Below are positions 26,048 through 33,190 of a DNA stretch of 64,000 bases, piece by piece. The translations under genes were made by a program, and so were the position numbers. How positions within the stretch are numbered: position 1 is the stretch's first letter; each line of letters starts with the position of its first letter. Source of the DNA: an uncultured Lachnospiraceae bacterium (GTDB lineage Bacteria; Bacillota; Clostridia; Lachnospirales; Lachnospiraceae); assembly GCA_947172645.1 (NCBI GenBank), contig CAMWBY010000019.1, forward strand, positions 1 to 64,000, given 5' to 3'. The notes under the pieces were generated by a model. The model was not told the DNA's origin and searched no databases. It was given only the letters and a program-made list of their open reading frames with translations.

Positions 26048-27475
26048 CTAAACTGTACCGTGTTTTTTATCCGGACGGCCTTCGCTCTTTGTAGATAACA
26101 TCTCGAATGCGCCGATGACATATTTTCTTGTGTCAGCGGGTTCAACGATTTGGTCTACATATCCTCTCTTCGCCGCACTCACCACGTTGTTCTGGAGTGC
26201 CGCATACTCTTTCGCGCACGCGTCAATAGCATCGAAACCTTGTCCATCACAGATAATCTTAGCCGCAAGATTTGCATCCATCATGCCAATCTCTGCATCC
26301 GGCCATGCAATCGTGATGTCTGCGCCGATTGCCTTGGAATTCATAGCTACATAAGCGCTTCCATACGCCTTGCCGATTACAACGTTCACCTTCGGAACCG
26401 TCGCATTGGCAAACGCATATGTAAGCTTGCCTACAGCCTTCGCCATTCTCTTCTCGGAGCATTTGGTCGCTGCAAATCCCTTTACATTCGTAAGAGACAG
26501 CACAGGTATATCAAAAGCGTCGCAGAAGTTAATAAATTCAGCCGCTTTCTCTGCTCCTCTTGCGGTCAGCGCCGCGTCAAATTTATCCGTCACTTCGCCA
26601 TCCGCGTTGTACACTTCCGTGCGGTTGGCAACAGCGCCGATTGTTGCGCCGTTGAGCCTGATAAATCCGGCAACCATATCTTTCGCATAGTTCTGTTTCA
26701 CTTCCACGAATACGCCGTCATCAGCAATCTGGGACAAAGCGATGGAAGTATCGCCCACACAGTTTGCAAGCTCTGCGCATGCCCTGTTCAGGTCGTCCGT
26801 ACAGTCGCCCACTGCGATTTCTGCATTGTTAGCAGGCAGCATGGAAACAAGCTCCCTAATCTGCATCATGATGGACGCCTCGTCGCCTACCATGTCTACC
26901 AGGCCAGTCTCTTCGCTCTGGAATGCCGCAGCCGATGTATCGCACTTGGAAATTTCATTGCCTTCAAGCGCATTCGGAGAATTTACGAACAATTTCGCCT
27001 TCTTCTCTTCCATGAAAGCAAAATCCGTCATTGCAGGAATCAGGGCAAGTCCGCCGCCGCAGCTTCCGAACACAGCCGTAATCTGCGGGATAACGCCGCT
27101 CGCAAGCGCCTGCTTCATGTAAATCTCACCGAAACCGTTCAAAGCGTCCGTAGCCTCCTGCAGTCTAAGTCCGGCAGAATCGATTAACCCGATTACAGGC
27201 GCGCCCATCTTCATCGCCAAATCATAGAGGTTTGCAATTTTCTTCGCATGCATTTCGCCAACCGTCCCGTTTAAGACAGACGCATCCTGGCTATACACAT
27301 ACACAAGATTACCGTCAATCACTCCATAGCCGGTCACTACGCCGTCAGAAGGAGTTTCAGCCTGTTTCAGATTGAAATCCGTAGCTCTCGCCGTTACGAG
27401 CGCGCCGATTTCAACGAAACTGTTTTCATCGAGCAAAGCATTGATTCTTTGGCTCGCTTGAGAAGTAGTACTCAT
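26048..27475 (-). CDS. Acyl-CoA carboxyltransferase (MmdA/12S-like) subunit
   Basis: A 475-residue crotonase-fold carboxyltransferase, the class that moves CO2 between an acyl-CoA and biotin. The N-half shows GYGVIDGNLVYVYSQDASVLNGTVGEMHAKKI and VFGSCGGGLALIPAMTDF (oxyanion loop). The C-half shows KGFAATKCSEKRMAKAVGKLTYAFANATVPKVNVVIGKAYGSAYVAM and AWPDAEIGMM. It is slightly shorter than typical MmdA (about 510). First gene of the cluster, with an extended -10 box (TGTTATACT, minus strand) about 70 bases upstream. The acyl-CoA substrate cannot be set by inspection. Confidence 0.9.
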   Translation of the reverse strand: MSTTSQASQRINALLDENSFVEIGALVTARATDFNLKQAETPSDGVVTGYGVIDGNLVYVYSQDASVLNGTVGEMHAKKIANLYDLAMKMGAPVIGLIDSAGLRLQEATDALNGFGEIYMKQALASGVIPQITAVFGSCGGGLALIPAMTDFAFMEEKKAKLFVNSPNALEGNEISKCDTSAAAFQSEETGLVDMVGDEASIMMQIRELVSMLPANNAEIAVGDCTDDLNRACAELANCVGDTSIALSQIADDGVFVEVKQNYAKDMVAGFIRLNGATIGAVANRTEVYNADGEVTDKFDAALTARGAEKAAEFINFCDAFDIPVLSLTNVKGFAATKCSEKRMAKAVGKLTYAFANATVPKVNVVIGKAYGSAYVAMNSKAIGADITIAWPDAEIGMMDANLAAKIICDGQGFDAIDACAKEYAALQNNVVSAAKRGYVDQIVEPADTRKYVIGAFEMLSTKSEGRPDKKHGTV

Positions 27476-27545
27476 TTTTCAGCCCTCCATTTATCTTGAT
27501 AATATATAATTAAAACATAATTATTGCGTGCACAGCACACATCGT

Positions 27546-27554
27546 AGTATAACA
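27546..27554 (-). promoter_or_regulatory. Extended -10 promoter element for the decarboxylase operon
   Basis: On the minus strand TGTTATACT gives TG-n-TATACT, an extended -10, about 70 bases before the first gene. No good -35 box is visible. Confidence 0.45.
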
Positions 27555-27626
27555 CAAAACCAAGCTCCCGACTAGCTAATTTTCCAAAAAATTTCATTAA
27601 TCTTGCAAAAAAATGCTAAGAAAACT

Positions 27627-28901
27627 TTAAGGCAGAAAATTCCTCAAAATATAGGCGCAAATCCACCCGTAAGTGCGCTCTTCCACCGCCCCTGCGGTAA
27701 CCACCGGATACCGCTTAATCAATGTCCCGTTCAGATAATAGCTGACAGCTCCCACCTCCTCACGCTCGGCCACCGGCGCCGTCAGCACATCCGCCACCTT
27801 CGTCCTGACTTCCACTTCGTCCTGCTCACTGAGCAGATAGGGAATGCTCTGTTCTTCTCTGGCATCTATCCCCACAGACACATATGCATCCTTGTAAGGC
27901 GTCCCCGTCCCTGCGTTGATTCCGCCCTCCACCCTGATATCCTCAAACCGCTTCTCCTCATAGATATCCCTGTACTGGTATCTTTCCATGCCATAAGAAG
28001 CCAACTGTTTCATGTCGCTCCATTTATAGCTCCTGTTATTGGGCCAGCCGCAGGCAAGCAGCGCCACCGTGAAGGTCCGCCCTTCGCTCTCCACCGCTCC
28101 CACATAACAGTACCCGGCATTATTCGTAAACCCGGTTTTACCGCTGAGGGCCTCCTCCATCATATTGAGGAAAGCGTTGTGGTTATTACAGTGGAAACTT
28201 CTTTTTCCGTCCGCATCGGTGAAATCGTACCCGATTGTCCGGGTAATCTCAAGAAACTGTTCCCTGGCCGGGGAATCCGTCACACAGTACGCCATAATCT
28301 TCGCCAAATCGGCTGCCGTTGTGGAATGTACCCGTCCGCTGTCGTTGACCACCGCATCCAGTCCGTTGGGCGTGATAAAATAGGTGTCATAGCATCCGAT
28401 GTCCCTGGCCTTCTGGTTCATCATGGATGCAAATTCCTCCACGCTGCCGCCCACCGCCTCCGCAATCACCACTGCCGAGTCATTGTGCGACTCCAACATA
28501 AGAGAATAGAGCAAATCCCCTAACCTGTACCTTTCGCCCTGCTTCACATACAGCTTCACTTTCGGCATACTGGCGGCATAGGCGGACGCCTCCACAATCT
28601 CATCCAGGTTGCCGTATTCAAGCGCCAGAATACAAGTCATGATTTTCGTTGTGCTTGCCATGGGAAGCACGTCTTTTTCATTCTTGCCGTACAGGACGCG
28701 GCCTGAATCCGCATCCATAAGCACCGCCGCCTGGGCGTACAGCTTCAGTTCCCCATCTTTCTTCTCTTCGTCCTGCCCGGCATACGTCCGCAATGCCAGA
28801 CAGCAAAACAAGGCGGCTGCCAAAATAACGGCAACTGCCTTGTGGATATTTTTTCTTGTGACAAGTAAACGATAAATTTTGAGTCTACGCATAGTATGCA
28901 T
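27627..28901 (-). CDS. D-alanyl-D-alanine carboxypeptidase (PBP5-type, S11), paralogue 1
   Basis: Trims the terminal D-Ala of peptidoglycan stem peptides outside the membrane. The 424 residues begin with a long basic stretch and a signal/anchor helix (residues 21-40). The serine peptidase motifs are STTK (83-86), SHN (138-140) and KTG (255-257). A C-terminal beta domain follows. No C-terminal amphipathic anchor stands out. The ribosome site is weak (AAGG) and a second ATG is at codon 4. A paralogue lies 2.7 kb away, beyond scpAB. Confidence 0.9.
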   Translation of the reverse strand: MHTMRRLKIYRLLVTRKNIHKAVAVILAAALFCCLALRTYAGQDEEKKDGELKLYAQAAVLMDADSGRVLYGKNEKDVLPMASTTKIMTCILALEYGNLDEIVEASAYAASMPKVKLYVKQGERYRLGDLLYSLMLESHNDSAVVIAEAVGGSVEEFASMMNQKARDIGCYDTYFITPNGLDAVVNDSGRVHSTTAADLAKIMAYCVTDSPAREQFLEITRTIGYDFTDADGKRSFHCNNHNAFLNMMEEALSGKTGFTNNAGYCYVGAVESEGRTFTVALLACGWPNNRSYKWSDMKQLASYGMERYQYRDIYEEKRFEDIRVEGGINAGTGTPYKDAYVSVGIDAREEQSIPYLLSEQDEVEVRTKVADVLTAPVAEREEVGAVSYYLNGTLIKRYPVVTAGAVEERTYGWICAYILRNFLP

Positions 28902-29070
28902 GTACCGGCCTTACTGTTCCATCGTTAATATATATGCGTATACGGCCTGTATATGACATCCTTTCCTTCGTCCCTGCGCTGTGCCAGCGCTCCATTCTTC
29001 AATTGAGTACACTCTTTGCGAATTCTGTCCAGCAAAAAAAACGTATTGGATGCGCTTGGAACGCGGCATA

Positions 29071-29640
29071 TTAAATATCAAGCTGTAGCTGCACTTCCGA
29101 CTCCGCCTGCTGTTTAAACTCTTCAATCTGCACAGCATTTAACTCCGGTAAATCATCCAGCGATTTTACGCCAAAGCTCCGCAAAAACTGCTCCGTCGTG
29201 CCAAACAAAAGCGGCCTCCCCGGCGCGTCTAACCTGCCTACTTCCGTAATCAGGTCGTACTCAAGCAGTTTGTTGACCGCATGGTCGCAGCTCACGCCCC
29301 TGACCTTCTCTATCTCCAAACGGGTGACCGGCTGCTTGTAAGCAATAATGGAAAGGGTCTCAAGCAATGTGTCTGTCAGGACAAACTTCTTCGGCGCTTT
29401 GGCAATCTTAATCAGGTATTCGTACAGCTCTCCCTTGGTGCACATCTGCACCGCACCGTCGAGCGTCGCCAGGCCGATGCCTCTGTCCTGCGCGCTGTAA
29501 TCTTCCGCAAGCTCGTCCAGGATTTCTTTTGTCGTCTTCTTGTCTTCTTCAATGACCATGGCGAGGCTGTCCACGCTGACCGACTCTCCCATAGTAAAAA
29601 GAATTGCTTCTATAACCGCTTTTGCCTTTGTTCTCTCCAT
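29071..29640 (-). CDS. scpB: Segregation and condensation protein B
   Basis: Winged-helix partner of ScpA and SMC in chromosome condensation. The 189 residues start KAVIEAILFTMGESVSVDSLAMVIE. They hold the family stretch LIKIAKAPKKFVLTDTLLETLSIIAYKQPVTRLEIEKVRGVSCDHAVNKLLEYDLITEVGRLDAPGRPLLFGTTEQFL. The C-tail is short and acidic. It follows scpA by 27 bases on the same strand. Confidence 0.95.
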   Translation of the reverse strand: MERTKAKAVIEAILFTMGESVSVDSLAMVIEEDKKTTKEILDELAEDYSAQDRGIGLATLDGAVQMCTKGELYEYLIKIAKAPKKFVLTDTLLETLSIIAYKQPVTRLEIEKVRGVSCDHAVNKLLEYDLITEVGRLDAPGRPLLFGTTEQFLRSFGVKSLDDLPELNAVQIEEFKQQAESEVQLQLDI

Positions 29641-29667
29641 ATCTTTCTGTCTCTTTCCTCTTACAGA

Positions 29668-30453
29668 CTACTCCGCCACCGATGTAAGCTGCATCGGCGC
29701 GCTATCCTGCACATTCTTCGCCGTGATAATAATATCAGAGAAAGTATCCTCCTGCTCTATACCAATTCTGCCCGTCTTAATCATCTCCAGAATCACAAGA
29801 AAGGTGACGATGACTTCCATCTTGCTGCTCTGCTTCTCAAGCAGCTTACGGAAACTGAATGTCCGGTGGCTGCGCACATAGGCCTCCACAAAGGTGGTTT
29901 TTAAGTCCATGTCAATCTCATCCTTCTCAATATTGCCAAAGGTGCTTCTGACAGGGTCAATCTTATCTTCCTGCCGCCTCATAATCTGCTTGAAAATCTC
30001 ATGCAGCTTATAGAGTGTCATATCTCCGATTAACTCTTCATAGTCAATGGGCTGTCTGTAATCCGCCACTTCCTTCGGAAGCGTAGGCTTCTTATACAGG
30101 TTTCTCTGGGCGTCCACCATACGGTCCCGCAGCTCATAGGACATATATTTACACATCTTGTACTCAAGCAGCTTCTCCACCAGTTCCGCCCTGGGGTCTT
30201 CCTCCTCCCCCTCTTCATTGACCTCTTTGGGAAGAAGCATTTTACACTTGATATCAATCAGCGTGGCCGCCATCACAAGAAATTCACTCATCACATTCAT
30301 GTCCTGGGTTTCCATCTGTTTGATATAATCAAGGTACTGTTCCGTAATCTCCACGATGGGAATATCATAAATATCTACTTTATTCTTATCAATCAAATGC
30401 AAAAGAAGGTCCAAAGGCCCCTCAAACACTTCTAATTTTACAGGAATCGCCAT
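29668..30453 (-). CDS. scpA: Segregation and condensation protein A
   Basis: Kleisin subunit of the SMC-ScpAB condensin. From ATG 30453 (AAAGGA 10 bases upstream) it has 261 residues; the open frame reaches 30537. The N-terminal SMC-neck-binding region is VKLEVFEGPLDLLLHLIDKNKVDIYDIPIVEITEQYL. A middle ScpB-binding segment follows. The C-terminal winged helix includes TFSFRKLLEKQSSKMEVIVTFLVILEMIKTGRI. It pairs with scpB just downstream. Confidence 0.95.
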   Translation of the reverse strand: MAIPVKLEVFEGPLDLLLHLIDKNKVDIYDIPIVEITEQYLDYIKQMETQDMNVMSEFLVMAATLIDIKCKMLLPKEVNEEGEEEDPRAELVEKLLEYKMCKYMSYELRDRMVDAQRNLYKKPTLPKEVADYRQPIDYEELIGDMTLYKLHEIFKQIMRRQEDKIDPVRSTFGNIEKDEIDMDLKTTFVEAYVRSHRTFSFRKLLEKQSSKMEVIVTFLVILEMIKTGRIGIEQEDTFSDIIITAKNVQDSAPMQLTSVAE

Positions 30454-30551
30454 TGTAAGCTTGTCCTTTCCATAATCCACTCGTACCAATGTCCTGACTG
30501 ACACAGCCGTATATAGCGGCCTGTATCGTACACTCACTATAAACGCGTTTG

Positions 30552-31436
30552 TTACTTAGTCTTCGTCGTACCAGCGCCTGCCTGTCCGGGTTTTAGGGTA
30601 ATCACCACAAGTTCGCCCGGATTGAAAACACGTATCGGTATGGTATGGGTTCCGAGGCCCCTGCTCAGAATCATCGTCGATGCGTCCTGTCCGAATCTGC
30701 CCCCGTCATATTTCGGGAACAAAGTCATATTCGGCGACAATACGCCGCCAAGAACCGGCAGCCTCATAATTCCGCCATGGACATGCCCGGACACCACCAC
30801 GTCCGCGCCCCACGCGGCATATTCTTCAAAATACTGCGGATTGTGGGCAATCAGAAGCTGGCATGCGTCCTTGCGCGGTTTTCCTAAAAGTTTAGGAAGA
30901 TATGCTGCATCCATAGGATATTTCCTGAATTTCTGATAGTAGCGCCAATCAATCTGGGCGCCGCAGACAGCCACATTGTATGCCGGCAGATAGACATTCT
31001 CATTCACTAACGGTGCAATACCGCATGCCCTTAGTCCCGCTTCATACGCTTCATAGACCTTGCCATAGTGCTCCGGGCATTGCTGCAGGCGGTATTCATG
31101 GTTACCCATGCCGTAATATATCTTGTATCTGTCCGCAAGCCGCCGCATCAACGACAGGGCCGCGTCGAAAGGCTGTCCCTTGGTGGCAGTCAGCATATCC
31201 CCCGCCACCAAAACCGCGTCCGGGGATATGCTGTCAATCTTTTCTACTAATTTCTCATTGTCCCTGCCGTAGGACTTATTGTGCAGGTCGGACAGAAGCA
31301 CAAATCTGCAGGGAGCCGTGACCCGGTCTGAGCGGATTTCATACTCCGCCGTGACAAACCTGCCATACTCCCATGCCGATTCAAGCAAGCACCCTGCCGC
31401 CGCCGTCCCCACGCACGCCATAATTACTCCAACCAT
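30552..31436 (-). CDS. Membrane-linked metallophosphoesterase (YkuE/YaeI-like)
   Basis: A 294-residue calcineurin-type phosphoesterase with an N-terminal hydrophobic segment. All metal-binding motifs are visible: LLSDLHNKSYG (DxH), LVAGDML (GD), GMGNHEYRL (GNHE), LIAHNPQYF, and VVSGHVHGGIMRLP (GHxHGG). I take ATG 31436 with GAGGG 5 bases upstream; the frame reaches 31484. YaeI and YkuE relatives act on UDP-linked lipids or unknown substrates. It lies between scpA and a DD-carboxypeptidase on the same strand, compatible with an envelope role. Confidence 0.87.
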   Translation of the reverse strand: MVGVIMACVGTAAAGCLLESAWEYGRFVTAEYEIRSDRVTAPCRFVLLSDLHNKSYGRDNEKLVEKIDSISPDAVLVAGDMLTATKGQPFDAALSLMRRLADRYKIYYGMGNHEYRLQQCPEHYGKVYEAYEAGLRACGIAPLVNENVYLPAYNVAVCGAQIDWRYYQKFRKYPMDAAYLPKLLGKPRKDACQLLIAHNPQYFEEYAAWGADVVVSGHVHGGIMRLPVLGGVLSPNMTLFPKYDGGRFGQDASTMILSRGLGTHTIPIRVFNPGELVVITLKPGQAGAGTTKTK

Positions 31437-31556
31437 TTTTCCCTCTGTTTCGAAGCGCTTTGCGCCGAGTCTGTTCCATTCCAACTACTGTATCCAAACT
31501 CATAAAGTATATCACACAACGCTCAAATACCGCAATCTATGAACATCTGTTCTCGT

Positions 31557-32744
31557 TCATCTTTTCATCAGGTACATCACCCATACCTTCTTCCAGTAGT
31601 CTTTGTATCCTGCCTTCTCCACGCCTTTTGCCGCCAGGATGGATACGCTTCCAATACGCGTCCCGTCAAGTTTATAGACCGCTTCTCCGATTGCATCGCC
31701 CTCCGCCACAGGCGCCTTGACAACATCCGGCAGGCTGATTTCTTTCTGGATTTCACTCAGGTTGCTTCCCTTCGTGTCCAGATATTCAAAAGGCCCCTCA
31801 TAAGTCAGATAGAGTACATCTTCGATGCCGCCCTCCACTCTCTGTTCCGGGAGGGCATCTTTATTTTCGTCCCGGTACATCTGGCTTACGCTGTAGCCAT
31901 AGTTTAAGAGCGCGATGGCATCCTGGAACCGTGTCTTGTTATTTGGCGCCGCCATCACCACGGCAATCAGTTCCATGTCATCCCTGTCCGCTGTCGCCGA
32001 CAGGCAATAAAGCGCCTTAGATGTGGAACCTGTCTTTAATCCTGTCGCCCACTCATACTGTTTAAGAAGTTTGTTCGTACTGGAAAGAGTGAATGTGGTC
32101 GTGCTCATTGGCGTCTTATGTTCAATGTCTTCCATCCAGATTTTCGTGTAATCGAAAACTTCCGGGTATTTGGTAATCAGCTCCCTAGACATAATCGCCA
32201 CATCTTTCGCCGATGAATAATGGTTGTCGGAATCCGTCAGCCCGCAGCAGTCCTCGAAATGCGTATTCTGCATACCAAGCGCCTCCGCCTTCTCATTCAT
32301 CAGCTTTACAAATTCTCCTTCGCTTCCCGCTATGTACTCCGCCACCGCCACACTGGCGTCATTCCCCGACGCGACCGCAATACACTTAATCATCGTATCC
32401 AGGGTTTGTGTCTCCCCTTCTTCCAGAAAAACCTGTGAACCGCCCATGGATTTCGCATAGGCGCTTGTCGTGACCTTGTCGTCCAGATGGATTCTTCCAC
32501 TCTTTAAGTGTTCAAACACAATTAACAAGGTCATAATTTTCGTTATGCTCGCCGGGCTTCTTCTTGCATCCGCATCCTGTTCACAAATCACCTGCCCGGT
32601 AGATGCCTCCATCACAATATAAGACGGCGCAGAAACCTCCGGCGCCGCCCAGACATCCATGGCGCCATACATGAATCCTGTATGCAGCATGAGACATCCC
32701 AGTATCAGCCAAGCCACAATACGTTTTCTTATTCTTCGCAACAC
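31557..32744 (-). CDS. D-alanyl-D-alanine carboxypeptidase (PBP5-type, S11), paralogue 2
   Basis: A second DD-carboxypeptidase, about 395 residues. A basic start and signal helix end at MDVWAAPEV. The active-site motifs are SITK (about 66-69), SGN (about 126-128) and TGLKTG. The C-terminus KDYWKKVWVMYLMKR looks like an amphipathic membrane-binding helix, as in DacA. The start is uncertain: GTG 32744 has AGGGG 5 bases upstream, while GTG 32750 overlaps the ribosome site. It is distinct from paralogue 1 (27627-28901), which lacks the amphipathic end. Confidence 0.9.
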   Translation of the reverse strand: MLRRIRKRIVAWLILGCLMLHTGFMYGAMDVWAAPEVSAPSYIVMEASTGQVICEQDADARRSPASITKIMTLLIVFEHLKSGRIHLDDKVTTSAYAKSMGGSQVFLEEGETQTLDTMIKCIAVASGNDASVAVAEYIAGSEGEFVKLMNEKAEALGMQNTHFEDCCGLTDSDNHYSSAKDVAIMSRELITKYPEVFDYTKIWMEDIEHKTPMSTTTFTLSSTNKLLKQYEWATGLKTGSTSKALYCLSATADRDDMELIAVVMAAPNNKTRFQDAIALLNYGYSVSQMYRDENKDALPEQRVEGGIEDVLYLTYEGPFEYLDTKGSNLSEIQKEISLPDVVKAPVAEGDAIGEAVYKLDGTRIGSVSILAAKGVEKAGYKDYWKKVWVMYLMKR

Positions 32745-32811
32745 TGTCACCCCTACATATCCTGTTATGTACTATACATATTGTAGTGGGACAACGGATA
32801 TTCCTCACACA

Positions 32812-32846
32812 GAAAAACAGACCCAGAATAACTTCTGGGCCTGTTT
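32812..32846 (-). terminator. Rho-independent terminator after rpsU
   Basis: AAACAG-a-CCCAGA pairs with TCTGGG-c-CTGTTT around a 6-base loop (32815-32846). It is followed on the minus strand by TTTCTGTG. It lies just after the rpsU stop. Confidence 0.75.
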
Positions 32847-32856
32847 TACGCTTGAC

Positions 32857-33033
32857 TTAATTGTATTTACGTTTTCTGGCTGCTTCGGACTTCTTCTTGC
32901 GTCTTACGCTAGGCTTCTCGTAATGCTCTCTCTTACGAATCTCCTGCTGAATACCGGCTTTCGCACAGCTTCTTTTGAAACGGCGCAATGCGCTGTCCAA
33001 AGTCTCGTTCTCTTTTACGATTACGTTTGACAT
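32857..33033 (-). CDS. rpsU: 30S ribosomal protein S21
   Basis: A 58-residue small-subunit protein near the anti-Shine-Dalgarno region of 16S rRNA. The sequence [26 protein letters not shown] and the basic tail [15 protein letters not shown] are diagnostic. The correct start is ATG 33033 (GGGAGG 12 bases upstream); the open frame reaches 33066. It has its own strong promoter at 33127-33154 and its own terminator, so it can be expressed apart from alaS. Confidence 0.95.
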   Translation of the reverse strand: MSNVIVKENETLDSALRRFKRSCAKAGIQQEIRKREHYEKPSVRRKKKSEAARKRKYN

Positions 33034-33126
33034 TCCCGCACCTGACCTCCCTTCAGTCCCGAACAAGCATTTCGACTGATTGGGTTATTTACGCGTTTAC
33101 ACTATCTGTGTCCACACACAATGTAA

Positions 33127-33154
33127 ATTATACCACATTTTGGTTACGAGTCAA
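33127..33154 (-). promoter_or_regulatory. Promoter of rpsU
   Basis: On the minus strand TTGACT (33149-33154), a 16-base spacer and TATAAT (33127-33132) lie about 95 bases before the rpsU start. It is a near-consensus sigma-A promoter. An AT palindrome at 33171-33192 just upstream may end the alaS transcript. Confidence 0.8.
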
Positions 33155-33190
33155 CTACTTTTTGTGATAAAAAATTTTATATATAAAATT

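Noticed and set aside
26150-27187. Long plus-strand open frame of 345 codons opposite the acyl-CoA carboxyltransferase gene
   Set aside because: It is antisense to a clearly recognised enzyme gene, has a low-complexity basic composition and no ribosome site.
27603-28523. Plus-strand open frame of 306 codons opposite the DD-carboxypeptidase
   Set aside because: Antisense to a gene with all three active-site motifs.
28930-28955. Possible fourth copy of the dispersed hairpin element, opposite orientation
   Set aside because: Only a CGGCCTGTATATG-like core resembles the family and no matching hairpin follows; likely chance.
28911-29138. 75-residue minus-strand frame between the DD-carboxypeptidase and scpB
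   Set aside because: Overlaps the end of scpB in another frame, basic and unstructured, no clear ribosome site.
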